7,556 nt of DNA from Synechococcus sp. CPC35 (GTDB lineage Bacteria > Cyanobacteriota > Cyanobacteriia > PCC-6307 > Cyanobiaceae), in the NCBI GenBank assembly GCA_002684175.1, contig NYUU01000044.1, positions 3,808 through 11,363 of the forward strand. The letters are read 5' to 3'. The position numbers and the translations under genes were made by a program. Below the pieces are notes generated by a model. It was not told where the DNA came from and searched no databases. It saw only the letters and a program-made list of their open reading frames with translations. Positions 1-6,944 of this stretch are shown here, piece by piece (position 1 is the first letter of the stretch; each line of letters starts with the position of its first letter).

Positions 1-1112
1 CCGATGCTGATCACCCGTTCCGGGAGTGCGGCGCCGAGTTGCATGAGGCGCCTCCATCCCTGGAGCTCGATCTCGGCAAGTCCTTCCAACAGACCATGCA
101 GGTACAGCGCGTCACTCACCGGGCGAGGTGCAAGCACGGGAGCCAGCGTTGGGTCATCCACCGGAAATCGTTCGCCTGGACCTGGCAGCGGCCGGTAGGA
201 AAGGCCGCTGTCGGTCTCCGGATCGATCTGACGGCTCAGCTCCGCAAGTTGTGCATCGTTGAAGAAGCGACGCAGCACACCGGCTCCTGCATTGGATGCA
301 CCCCCACAAAGCCAGCGTCCGCCAACACGGTGCCGTGTCACCCCCTCAGCCTGAAGAGGTTGTTCTGTGAAGCGTTTCATCACCAGGGTTGTTCCCAGCA
401 CGGTGACTCCGTCTGTTGCACCTGGCTCCGCAGCCAGTACGGCGGCATTGGAATCGGTGGTTCCGGCCACGATCAGCAGATCATCAGGCAGCCCGAGCTC
501 TGTTGCTGTTCCTGTCGCGATGCGTCCAAAGATGGACCCGCTCGTTACCACTGCCGGCAGGCAGGCTGACCAGGTCTGGTCGATCAGACCATCGATCCAG
601 CAACTGGTTTCCAGGTCCCATCCAAGGCGCAGGTTGTTGCCTTCCTCTCCCCAGCGCCAATCGTTCAGCAACCAGCCTGTGACCCAATCCGCCTGATGTC
701 GCAGCAGCAGGTCAGGGCCGAACTGATCGACCAATCTCAGGGCACGGGCCAGGCTTCCTGAACGCGAGGATGCCGCCCCTCCTTTCGGCGTCAGGCGACG
801 GAGTTTCTGCTCCTGCTCGGGGCAGGCCTGGCTGTAGGTGAGGGCTTCACCAAGGGGAACACCCTGGTGATTGCAGGCCAACAATGTTCCTGAAGTGCCA
901 TCGACAGACACGGCCTTGAGGTTTTTTCTGAGTCGTGCAGGAATCCCCTGTATCAGTTCCTGGCAGGCCCTCGTCCAGGAGCTTGGATCGCTCAGGTTTC
1001 GTCGATAGGCGGTGGCTTTGCTCTGCAGAATCTCTTTGCGCTCGTCGATCACCACTGCCCTCACGCCGCTGGTGCCCAGATCAATTCCGAGCACCAGTGG
1101 TGGGATGGTCAT
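1..1112 (-). CDS. FGGY-family sugar kinase, probable D-ribulose/pentulose kinase, 3' end cut by window
   Basis: Probable ATP-dependent cytosolic sugar kinase. I translated it by hand from the ATG at 1112-1110: 370 codons are open to the window edge, so the C-terminus is missing. Residues 8-18 read LGIDLGTSGVR, the FGGY phosphate-binding motif, with D11 and T14. Residues 70-77 give VDGTSGTL. Residues 217-222 (GTTDSN) supply the probable catalytic base D220. The second ATPase half follows with TVLGTT (238-242) and CGGASNAGAG (269-278). The protein lacks the length of true xylulokinases (near 500 residues). It resembles the short cyanobacterial/plant group of Synechococcus elongatus SePSK and Arabidopsis XK-1, where D-ribulose is the reported SePSK substrate. 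That assignment is from memory and inference. The start lies 4 nt after the metK stop, with AGGGAG about 15 nt upstream inside metK, so translation is probably coupled. FGGY membership is near certain; the substrate is not. Confidence 0.9.
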   Translation of the reverse strand, partial: MTIPPLVLGIDLGTSGVRAVVIDERKEILQSKATAYRRNLSDPSSWTRACQELIQGIPARLRKNLKAVSVDGTSGTLLACNHQGVPLGEALTYSQACPEQEQKLRRLTPKGGAASSRSGSLARALRLVDQFGPDLLLRHQADWVTGWLLNDWRWGEEGNNLRLGWDLETSCWIDGLIDQTWSACLPAVVTSGSIFGRIATGTATELGLPDDLLIVAGTTDSNAAVLAAEPGATDGVTVLGTTLVMKRFTEQPLQAEGVTRHRVGGRWLCGGASNAGAGVLRRFFNDAQLAELSRQIDPETDSGLSYRPLPGPGERFPVDDPTLAPVLAPRPVSDALYLHGLLEGLAEIELQGWRRLMQLGAALPERVISI

Positions 1113-1116
1113 GGGA

Positions 1117-2376
1117 TCAGACGGCGGCTCCCTGCTTGATCCGTTTCGCTTCGGCCTTCAGCAGGTCTTCACTTTTTGCTGCAACGTTTTCCCAGGGAGC
1201 ATTGAGGTCATTGCGGCCGAAATGGCCATAGGCCGCAGTGTCCTGGTAGAAGCGTCCTCCGCGTTGCTGGGGCAGGTTGCGCAGGCCGAAGGCCTCGATG
1301 ATCGCTCCCGGGCGCAGATCGAAATGGTTCTGCACCAGTTCGGTGAGTTCTGCGTTGGTCACTTTGCCCGTGCCGAAGGACTCCACCAGAATTGAAACCG
1401 GTTTGGCGACACCGATGGCGTAGCTCAACTGCACCTCAGCTCGCTCAGCCAGCCCGGATGCCACCAGACACTTAGCGACGTAACGGGCTGCGTATGCAGC
1501 TGAGCGATCCACTTTGGTGGGGTCCTTGCCGGAGAAAGCTCCGCCGCCGTGACGTGCGTAGCCACCGTAGGTATCAACAATGATCTTGCGTCCGGTGAGT
1601 CCGGCATCACCCTGGGGACCACCCACAACGAACTTGCCGGTGGGATTGACTAGAAACTTCGTTGAGTCGCGGCTGGGCTTCAGAACCAGATCCGCTGTGG
1701 CTGGCTCGACAACATGGGTCCAGAGATCTTCCGTGATGCGATCGCGAACTCCATTCTCGTCGCTGAGTCCAGCAACTTCAGCTGTGTGCTGCGTTGAGAT
1801 CAGGATCGTATCGATGGCAATGGGTTTGTCGTTTTCGTAAACGACACTGACCTGGGTTTTGCCGTCAGGCAGCAGGTAATCGAGACGGTCATTGTGGCGA
1901 ACCTCTGCCAGGCGTCTGGCCAGGCGGTGGGCCAGGCTGATCGGAAGCGGCATCAGCTCCGGGGTTTCATTGCAGGCGTACCCGAACATGATTCCCTGGT
2001 CACCAGCCCCGACGAGATCGAGCGGGTCGCCGGCATGGTCATCGGCTTCATTGACGCCCTGGGCGATGTCCGGGGACTGCTGATCCAGTGCCACCAGAAC
2101 AGCACAGCTGTTGGCATCGAATCCGCCGGCGCGGGCACCGCTGTAGCCAATCTCCTTGATTACATTCCGCACAAGGTGGATGAAATCCACCTGTGCTTTG
2201 GAGGTCACCTCACCGGTGATCATGCAGAGCCCGGTGTTGACAACTGTTTCACAGGCCACACGACTGGTTGGGTCCTGGGCCAGAAGTGCATCCAGGACGG
2301 CATCACTAACCTGATCGCAGATCTTGTCTGGATGCCCTTCAGTAACGGATTCTGAGGTGAAGACGTAACGACTCAT
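1117..2376 (-). CDS. metK: S-adenosylmethionine synthetase (methionine adenosyltransferase)
   Basis: Makes S-adenosylmethionine from methionine and ATP, releasing phosphate and pyrophosphate, in the cytosol. SAM then feeds methylation, polyamine and chlorophyll pathways. The 419-residue product is slightly longer than the roughly 385-400 usual in bacteria. It begins [20 protein letters not shown], the conserved N-terminus with H15 and D17 of the ATP/Mg site. Residues 123-128 (GAGDQG) are the first family signature and residues 277-285 (GGGAFSGKD) the glycine-rich second signature. The frame stays open upstream to a TTG at 2433, but that would overlap the HAD gene and precede the conserved start, so I chose the ATG at 2376-2374. 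No clear Shine-Dalgarno sequence precedes it. It lies 23 nt behind the HAD gene, too little room for a SAM riboswitch, and 4 nt before the sugar kinase, so it is probably mid-operon. Confidence 0.98.
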   Translation of the reverse strand: MSRYVFTSESVTEGHPDKICDQVSDAVLDALLAQDPTSRVACETVVNTGLCMITGEVTSKAQVDFIHLVRNVIKEIGYSGARAGGFDANSCAVLVALDQQSPDIAQGVNEADDHAGDPLDLVGAGDQGIMFGYACNETPELMPLPISLAHRLARRLAEVRHNDRLDYLLPDGKTQVSVVYENDKPIAIDTILISTQHTAEVAGLSDENGVRDRITEDLWTHVVEPATADLVLKPSRDSTKFLVNPTGKFVVGGPQGDAGLTGRKIIVDTYGGYARHGGGAFSGKDPTKVDRSAAYAARYVAKCLVASGLAERAEVQLSYAIGVAKPVSILVESFGTGKVTNAELTELVQNHFDLRPGAIIEAFGLRNLPQQRGGRFYQDTAAYGHFGRNDLNAPWENVAAKSEDLLKAEAKRIKQGAAV

Positions 2377-2399
2377 AAGACAGATTGGCTGCGCGGACT

Positions 2400-3173
2400 T
2401 TACGTGTCCGAATCCAGCTCGAGATCGCTCCAATGGTCAAGCAGATGTTCAGCCGATGGAAGGTCGGGAGGCAGGCTCCACCCGCCGGTGTAGCCAATCA
2501 CACAGCCGATGTCGGCATCGATTGCCATCTGCAAATCCGTTTCAGCATCTCCCACCAGTGCACAACGCTGTGGTGAAATTCCGAGTCGTCTGCAGAGTTG
2601 ATCGACGGCTTTCGGATCGGGTTTCCTTGGGATGTCGTCTGCGCTCCAGATCGAGGCAATCCGAGAACTGAGTTGGTGATGGTCCAGAAAACGTCTGATC
2701 CCCCTGCTTGTGTCGTTGCTGATCACGGCATTAAGCAGGCCACCGTCCTGGAACCGTTGCAGCACTTTTCCCGCATCAGGCAACAAAGGGCTCGGCTGAT
2801 GGGAACAGCCGAATTCCTGATCCACCCCTTCAAAGCAGTTGTGGGCCAGATTCAGAGCCTCTGTCCACGTCAGTTCGAATAGACAGAAAACCGTTGCCAT
2901 CGAAAGAATGTTGTCCTCCCGAGCGGCGACCGCCAGTGTCCCGCCGGGGTGCAGCGTGGACTGATGCATTCCGAAGGCTTTGCGAAGCGTTTCTTCGAGG
3001 CATCTGCTCTGAGACGCGTCTCCAGTTGCACTCCAGAGATCAACAGCTGTCTTGATTCGTTGTTCCGCAAGCTTGAGCAGATTCGGCTCGCTATGGGAAA
3101 GGGTGCCGTCCTTATCGAACAGCACCCCGTCGATCGAAGCGATGGAGACTCCCTTCAGCAGAAGTGCCGCCAT
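2400..3173 (-). CDS. HAD-superfamily hydrolase, phosphoglycolate phosphatase-like, substrate unknown
   Basis: A 257-residue haloacid dehalogenase-type phosphohydrolase, probably cytosolic with Mg2+. Motif I is FDKDGTLS (nucleophile D20, acid/base D22). Motif II is VISND with S152. Motif III is RKPDP with K184. Motif IV is VGDAETD with D209 and D213. All four are intact, so it should be active. Motifs I and II are separated by about 130 residues of largely helical sequence, as expected for a C1-type cap that sets substrate choice. The fold resembles Gph/PGP phosphatases, which hydrolyse 2-phosphoglycolate, but the sequence alone does not fix the substrate and many relatives act on other sugar or nucleotide phosphates. 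The ATG at 3173-3171 is the only usable start ahead of motif I. It lies 5 nt after the rpsA stop, with 23 nt before metK, pointing to translational coupling to rpsA and cotranscription. Confidence 0.92.
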   Translation of the reverse strand: MAALLLKGVSIASIDGVLFDKDGTLSHSEPNLLKLAEQRIKTAVDLWSATGDASQSRCLEETLRKAFGMHQSTLHPGGTLAVAAREDNILSMATVFCLFELTWTEALNLAHNCFEGVDQEFGCSHQPSPLLPDAGKVLQRFQDGGLLNAVISNDTSRGIRRFLDHHQLSSRIASIWSADDIPRKPDPKAVDQLCRRLGISPQRCALVGDAETDLQMAIDADIGCVIGYTGGWSLPPDLPSAEHLLDHWSDLELDSDT

Positions 3174-3178
3174 CTGAT

Positions 3179-4279
3179 TCAGATCATCATCGAGCTAATC
3201 GGATCCTCACCTTCCTCCGCTTGTTCCAGAAGCATTTGCTTGTATCGCGCTGCCATTTCCTCAGCCTTCTCAAACACCTTCTGAGGATCAGTGAGCATGT
3301 CACCGGGCTCGGGTTCCAGTGCTTTGGTTGACAGCGAAATCCGACCTCGTTCGGCATCGAGGTCGATGATCATCACCTTCATCTGGTCGTTGACATTCAG
3401 AACCGAGTGAGGCGTCTCGATGTGCTCATGGCTGATCTCGGAGATATGTAAAAGACCGCTGACTCCCCCGATATCGATGAAGGCGCCATAGGGCTTGATT
3501 CCTCGAACGGTTCCGACCACGACCTCACCCACCTCAAGGCGGTTCATCTTGCGCTCGACCAGTGCTCTGCGATGGCTGAGCACCAGACGGTTGCGTTCCT
3601 CATCCACTTCAAGGAACTTCAGTGGCAGGAAGTCGGCAACCAGTTCTTCCTTCGGTTTGCGGGTGCTGATGTGGGAACCCGGAATGAATCCGCGAAGCCC
3701 CTCCACACGCACCAATGCGCCTCCACGGTTGGTGGCGAAAACCTCGGAATAGATCGTGGCATCTTCTTTCTGAAGCTGGCGCACACGCTCCCAGGCTCGC
3801 TGGTATTCGATCCGACGAATGGAGAGAGCAAGCTGTCCATCCTCATTCTCTTCACTCATGATGAAGAATTCACGTATCTCGCCGGGCTGCAGCACGTCGC
3901 TGAGTCCCTCTACCCGATTGATTGAAACTTCCTGCAGGGGCATGAAAGCGGCGGTCTTGGCGCCGATATCGATCATTGCCCCCTTCGATTCAAGAGCGAA
4001 GACCGTGCCGTTGACGATGTCCCCAGGCTTGAAGTTGTAGTCATACTTACTGAGAAGCGCCGCAAATTCGTCGAGGGTGAAACCGGCTTCATCGAGATTG
4101 CTGCGGTCTGCTCGACTGCTGGGGTCATCGGCTGTCGGAACATCCTCAGGAATGCTCAGATCCTCAGCTTCGAAGGCTTCTTCCGCAGTTTCGACCGCAG
4201 TTGCTTGAGCGAGAGCGGCTTCCTGAACCGCAGAGTCACTTTGATTCTGGACCTGTTCTTCTGTGGGGGTCGCTGACAT
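3179..4279 (-). CDS. rpsA: 30S ribosomal protein S1, cyanobacterial three-domain type
   Basis: RNA-binding ribosomal protein that helps recruit mRNA to the 30S subunit. The 366-residue product carries three S1 (OB-fold) domains at about 84-155, 173-237 and 249-319. The third is canonical: GTVRGIKPYGAFIDIGG followed by GLLHISEIS. This is the short cyanobacterial/chloroplast type rather than the six-domain enterobacterial S1. Residues 1-65 form a low-complexity, strongly acidic, Glu/Ala/Gln-rich tail, probably disordered; the C-terminus (about 335-362) is also charged. The frame opens at a GTG at 4324, adding 15 residues, but that codon abuts a 9-bp inverted repeat. I prefer the ATG at 4279-4277. 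Neither choice is decided by a strong Shine-Dalgarno sequence: AGAGG lies about 17 nt before the ATG, and poor sites are known for S1 genes elsewhere. Downstream, the HAD gene begins after 5 nt. Confidence 0.95.
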   Translation of the reverse strand: MSATPTEEQVQNQSDSAVQEAALAQATAVETAEEAFEAEDLSIPEDVPTADDPSSRADRSNLDEAGFTLDEFAALLSKYDYNFKPGDIVNGTVFALESKGAMIDIGAKTAAFMPLQEVSINRVEGLSDVLQPGEIREFFIMSEENEDGQLALSIRRIEYQRAWERVRQLQKEDATIYSEVFATNRGGALVRVEGLRGFIPGSHISTRKPKEELVADFLPLKFLEVDEERNRLVLSHRRALVERKMNRLEVGEVVVGTVRGIKPYGAFIDIGGVSGLLHISEISHEHIETPHSVLNVNDQMKVMIIDLDAERGRISLSTKALEPEPGDMLTDPQKVFEKAEEMAARYKQMLLEQAEEGEDPISSMMI

Positions 4280-4323
4280 GGGGCTGTGACGGTCTGCCTC
4301 TGGTGAGCAGTGCGAAGGATTCA

Positions 4324-4349
4324 CGCAGGATGCCCGCCGACATCCTGCG
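4324..4349 (-). repeat. Perfect 9-bp inverted repeat in the nrdR-rpsA gap, putative rpsA leader hairpin
   Basis: Arms CGCAGGATG (4324-4332) and CATCCTGCG (4341-4349) are perfectly complementary around an 8-nt loop. In rpsA mRNA the hairpin would end 44 nt before the chosen ATG. It is followed by TGAATCC rather than a U run, so it is not a classic terminator. It could be a translational or stability element for S1, whose synthesis is autoregulated in Escherichia coli. The regulatory reading is inference; the repeat itself is directly visible. Confidence 0.55.
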
Positions 4350-4388
4350 GAGAATCAATCAGTTTACAGATGAACTGGAACTCTTATC

Positions 4389-4868
4389 TCAGACCACAGC
4401 AGCTAAGTGATTCTGCTCTGCATTCATGGTTTCCAGGGTTGAAACGAAGTCGTCAATGCCGCGAAACTGCCGATAGACGGAAGCAAAGCGGACATAAGCC
4501 ACTTCACTGATCTGCTTGAGCTCTATCAACACCAGCTCTCCAATTTCGGCGCTGCTTACTTCCTTGCCTGAGGAGCGTTGCTGGAGTTGAAGCTCAACGT
4601 CGTCCAGAAGGGTTTCCAGTCGGGACGCATCAAGACCGGTTTTTTCGCATGCTCTGTTGAGGCCGTGCAGAAGTTTGCTGCGGCTGAAGATCTCCCGGTT
4701 GCCGTTGCGCTTGATCACTGTGATCGGTGCGGTTTCGACACGCTCGTACGTCGTGAAGCGGAAATCGCAGTTCAGGCACTCACGGCGACGGCGCACGCTG
4801 CGGCCTCCATCAGCCGCCCTTGATTCGAGCACGCGACTATCTGTGTTCTGGCAGGAGGGGCACTGCAC
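4389..4868 (-). CDS. nrdR: Transcriptional repressor NrdR of ribonucleotide reductase genes
   Basis: Nucleotide-sensing repressor that binds NrdR boxes upstream of ribonucleotide reductase genes and so tunes dNTP supply. The 159-residue length is normal. The N-terminal zinc ribbon is complete: C3 and C6 in MQCPSC, C31 and C34 in ECLNC, with the basic run RRRR (26-29) between them. Residues about 46-136 are the ATP-cone domain, beginning [11 protein letters not shown], which reads the ATP/dATP state. The start is GTG at 4868-4866. An in-frame TAG sits only two codons upstream (4874-4872) and Cys3 follows at once, so no other start is possible. It lies downstream of the psbT terminator, so it should have its own promoter, which I could not place confidently. 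The next gene on the strand is rpsA, 109 nt away, so readthrough into the rpsA cluster is possible but unproven. Confidence 0.97.
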   Translation of the reverse strand: MQCPSCQNTDSRVLESRAADGGRSVRRRRECLNCDFRFTTYERVETAPITVIKRNGNREIFSRSKLLHGLNRACEKTGLDASRLETLLDDVELQLQQRSSGKEVSSAEIGELVLIELKQISEVAYVRFASVYRQFRGIDDFVSTLETMNAEQNHLAAVV

Positions 4869-4937
4869 GCCCTAGCAATCAAAATGTTCACCAACTCTAG
4901 ACATTGATTTGAGACTTGAGAAGGGGCTGCCTGGCAT

Positions 4938-4985
4938 CAGTCTCAGCGACGAATATCCGAGATGTCTTCTCTTGCCGTGAGACTG
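4938..4985. repeat. 8-bp inverted repeat upstream of nrdR
   Basis: CAGTCTCA (4938-4945) pairs perfectly with TGAGACTG (4978-4985). The 32-nt interior contains a smaller GAGA/TCTC pair around a 5-nt loop. GC-rich flanks (GGC and GCC) could extend the outer stem imperfectly. The element sits between the psbT terminator and nrdR, about 70 nt before the nrdR start. It could be part of the nrdR 5' leader, an operator or a small RNA. I see no motif that decides among these. Confidence 0.4.
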
Positions 4986-5043
4986 CCGGCCTGCTGATTT
5001 TGAGGGCGAGAACCATCTGGGACTGAGGTTGTTGATAAGCAAC

Positions 5044-5069
5044 AAAAAACCCCGCCGTAGCGGGGTTTT
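5044..5069 (-). terminator. Intrinsic terminator of the psbB-psbT transcript
   Basis: Read on the minus strand, AAAACCCCGC pairs perfectly with GCGGGGTTTT over 10 bp around the tetraloop TACG. This is a UNCG-type loop closed by C-G, which is unusually stable. The stem runs into six consecutive T residues ending at 5044. It lies 11 nt after the psbT stop and is followed by a 170-nt gap to nrdR, so it should insulate the photosystem genes from the nrdR-rpsA cluster. Confidence 0.93.
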
Positions 5070-5080
5070 CAAGGTTGCAA

Positions 5081-5176
5081 TTACTTGCCGATCTTGGGTG
5101 GATCGCGAAAGGCGATCGCAAAAAAGAGGGTGGCAATCGCAAGGGTGAGGATGAGGACGTAAGCGAAGCTTTCCAT
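5081..5176 (-). CDS. psbT: Photosystem II small subunit PsbT
   Basis: Single-span thylakoid subunit near the PSII monomer-monomer interface; in other organisms it supports dimer stability and recovery of the acceptor side after photodamage. The complete protein is 31 residues, the usual size. It starts [19 protein letters not shown] and ends FRDPPKIGK before TAA at 5083-5081. Residues about 4-22 form the membrane helix and the basic Arg/Lys tail should face the stroma. The ATG at 5176-5174 has a clear Shine-Dalgarno sequence, AGGAG, 7 nt upstream. It lies 21 nt after psbB and just before a strong terminator, so psbB-psbT is a two-gene transcript, an order also known in chloroplasts. A GCGATCGC octamer falls inside the gene at 5112-5119. 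The match to cyanobacterial PsbT is essentially unambiguous. Confidence 0.97.
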   Translation of the reverse strand: MESFAYVLILTLAIATLFFAIAFRDPPKIGK

Positions 5177-5183
5177 CGAAGAA

Positions 5184-5188
5184 CTCCT
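5184..5188 (-). promoter_or_regulatory. Shine-Dalgarno site of psbT
   Basis: AGGAG on the minus strand, 7 nt before the psbT ATG, inside the 21-nt psbB-psbT gap. It is the clearest ribosome binding site in the window and supports the start of this 31-codon gene. Most neighbours, including psbB and metK, show no comparable site. Confidence 0.85.
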
Positions 5189-5197
5189 GAAAGGCGA

Positions 5198-6757
5198 TCA
5201 ATTAAGGGGAGTTCCCGCAGGGGGAACGTATCCATCCGGAAGACGACGGGTGGATTTGTCGCCGAGCTTCTGGAAAAGACCGAACTCGATCTGGTCACCC
5301 AGATCAGGATCGATACCAGCGAACACATCGCGGTAGAGGGTGCGAGCACCATGCCAGATGTGACCGAAGAAGAACAGAAGCGCGAACACGGCATGGCCGA
5401 ACGTGAACCAGCCACGAGGAGAACTGCGGAACACACCATCCGAACCGTAGGTTTCACGGTCGAAATCGAAGGGTTCGCCAAGCTGCGATTTGCGGGCGAG
5501 TCTCTTCACATCGGCTGGGTCGGTGAATGACTGACCGTCCAGGGCTCCTCCATAAACCTGAGCTGTCACGCCCTGCTGTTCGAAGGAGTATTTCGCCTCG
5601 GCGCGTCGGAACGGGATGTCAGCACGGACGATTCCCTGTTCATCCTCAAGGATGACCGGGAAGTTCTCGAAGAAGTTGGGTAGACGACGAACCTGAAGTT
5701 CATTTCCGTTTCGATCGGAGAACACAACATGACCCAACCATGCTGTTGACAGGCCGTCTCCGTTCACCATCGGCCCAACACGGAATAGACCACCCTTTGC
5801 AGGGCTGTTGCCGACGTAGTCGAAGAAGGCAAGTTTTTCGGGAATGGTCTCAAAGGCCTCTTCGCGAGTCATCCCGTCATCCATGGATGTCTGGACACGA
5901 CGATTGATCTCTGTCTTGAAATAACTCTGATCCCACTGGTATCGGGTGGGGCCGAACAGTTCAATGGGTGTTGCAGCAGAGCCGTACCACATTGTTCCTG
6001 CAACGATGAAGGCCGCAAAGAACACTGCAGCGATGGCGCTGGCAAGAACGGTTTCGATGTTTCCCATCCGAAGGGCTTTGTAGAGCCTTTCCGGTGGACG
6101 GGTGGTGATGTGGAAAATACCGGCGATGATGCCGACGATGCCCGCTGCGATGTGGTGCGCAACGATCCCGCCGGGATTAAACGGATTGAATCCCTCCGGC
6201 CCCCATGACGGTTGTACCGCTTCTATGTGACCGGTCAGTCCATATGGGTCTGTGACCCACATTCCTGGACCGAATACCCCTGTCAGGTGGAAGGCTCCGA
6301 AACCGAAGCAGCCAAGACCAGCAAGCAACAGGTGAATACCGAAGATCTTGGGAAGATCCAGGGCCGGCTCTCCCGTGCGGGGATCCTGCCAGATCTCCAG
6401 ATCCCAGTAAGTCCAGTGCCAGATGGCGGCAAGCATCATCAGGCCGGAGAAAACGATGTGGGCTGCGGCAACACCCTCGAAACTCCAGAAACCAGGATCA
6501 ACTCCCGTTTCTCCAGTGATGCTCCATCCACCCCAGCTGCCGGTCACGCCCAAACGTGACATGAAAGGCATGACGAACATGCCCTGACGCCACATGGGGT
6601 TCAGGACAGAATCGGACGGGTCGAAGATGGCAAGCTCGTATAAAGCCATCGAGCCGGCCCAGCCGGCAACTAGGGCTGTATGCATGAGGTGCACTGCCAG
6701 AAGGCGTCCCGGGTCATTAATGACAACGGTGTGCACCCGATACCAGGGCAATCCCAT
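5198..6757 (-). CDS. psbB: Photosystem II CP47 chlorophyll-binding core antenna protein
   Basis: Inner antenna protein of photosystem II; binds chlorophyll a and beta-carotene and passes excitation to the D1/D2 reaction centre in the thylakoid membrane. The 519-residue protein starts [20 protein letters not shown], the conserved CP47 N-terminus. Six membrane helices fall near residues 20-42, 95-118, 140-162, 195-218, 236-258 and 450-474. The large lumenal loop E spans about 259-449. Histidines are at 9, 23, 26, 100, 114, 142, 157, 201, 202, 216, 455, 466 and 469, which match the CP47 positions I recall from the cyanobacterial crystal structures, so chlorophyll ligation is intact. It is about ten residues longer than thermophilic CP47, all after the last helix, ending VPPAGTPLN. 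Start is ATG 6757-6755, with no obvious Shine-Dalgarno sequence. psbT follows after 21 nt. The region upstream is shared with a divergent ferredoxin-like gene. Confidence 0.99.
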   Translation of the reverse strand: MGLPWYRVHTVVINDPGRLLAVHLMHTALVAGWAGSMALYELAIFDPSDSVLNPMWRQGMFVMPFMSRLGVTGSWGGWSITGETGVDPGFWSFEGVAAAHIVFSGLMMLAAIWHWTYWDLEIWQDPRTGEPALDLPKIFGIHLLLAGLGCFGFGAFHLTGVFGPGMWVTDPYGLTGHIEAVQPSWGPEGFNPFNPGGIVAHHIAAGIVGIIAGIFHITTRPPERLYKALRMGNIETVLASAIAAVFFAAFIVAGTMWYGSAATPIELFGPTRYQWDQSYFKTEINRRVQTSMDDGMTREEAFETIPEKLAFFDYVGNSPAKGGLFRVGPMVNGDGLSTAWLGHVVFSDRNGNELQVRRLPNFFENFPVILEDEQGIVRADIPFRRAEAKYSFEQQGVTAQVYGGALDGQSFTDPADVKRLARKSQLGEPFDFDRETYGSDGVFRSSPRGWFTFGHAVFALLFFFGHIWHGARTLYRDVFAGIDPDLGDQIEFGLFQKLGDKSTRRLPDGYVPPAGTPLN

Positions 6758-6944
6758 GGGTCAGGTTCGGGGGACAGGACCGCGATTGGACGCAGTCAGA
6801 CGTTGATGATCGTAGAGGCTTCATCTCTGATACCGGATGAAGCTTTCTGAGCTGAAACGTGTAGTGACAGAATTTTGCCTTGATAGGCATTCACAAATTG
6901 CAATGCTTTTTCACATAGGGTTGTGACCGTTTTGACGTAGTTCC
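6758..6944. promoter_or_regulatory. Divergent control region between psbB and the ferredoxin-like gene
   Basis: This 187-nt gap separates two genes pointing away from each other, so it must carry promoters for both. I could not pick a convincing -35/-10 pair on either strand. Visible elements are the 8-bp inverted repeat at 6818-6843 and a short palindrome at 6876-6889 (TGCCT, TGAT, AGGCA). The part from about 6870 to 6915 is AT-richer than its surroundings, as promoters usually are. No open frame of note lies inside. Confidence 0.6.
6818..6843 (-). repeat. Perfect 8-bp inverted repeat in the psbB leader
   Basis: GCTTCATC (6818-6825) pairs exactly with GATGAAGC (6836-6843) around a 10-nt loop. 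If the psbB transcript starts upstream of it, the hairpin lies 60 nt before the psbB ATG and could affect mRNA stability or translation. No U run follows, so it is not a terminator. The function is inferred from position only. Confidence 0.5.

Noticed and set aside
39..569. Plus-strand 176-codon open frame at the left end
   Set aside because: It lies opposite the FGGY kinase, whose minus-strand frame is open throughout and shows all family motifs. The plus-strand product has no recognisable domain.
1894..2355. Plus-strand 153-codon open frame inside metK
   Set aside because: Antisense shadow of a fully conserved gene, with no recognisable domain and no start-site signal.
2377..2399. Possible SAM riboswitch ahead of metK
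   Set aside because: Only 23 nt separate the genes, too short for any known SAM riboswitch, and no such fold is visible.
4324..4349. Terminator between nrdR and rpsA
   Set aside because: The stem is good but no T run follows on either strand, so I listed it as a leader hairpin instead.
4869..4937. NrdR box for autoregulation of nrdR
   Set aside because: I looked for the ACA-AT-rich-TGT type 16-bp box upstream of nrdR and found no convincing match or tandem pair.
5112..5119. HIP1 octamer GCGATCGC in psbT, with another in metK at 1738-1745
   Set aside because: Two copies in 7.5 kb are not the dense spacing seen in HIP1-rich cyanobacteria, and both lie in coding sequence.
4897..5481. Minus-strand 194-codon open frame spanning the psbB 3' end, psbT and the terminator
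   Set aside because: It is an out-of-frame shadow of psbB and psbT, Ser-rich and low in complexity, and it runs through a strong terminator.
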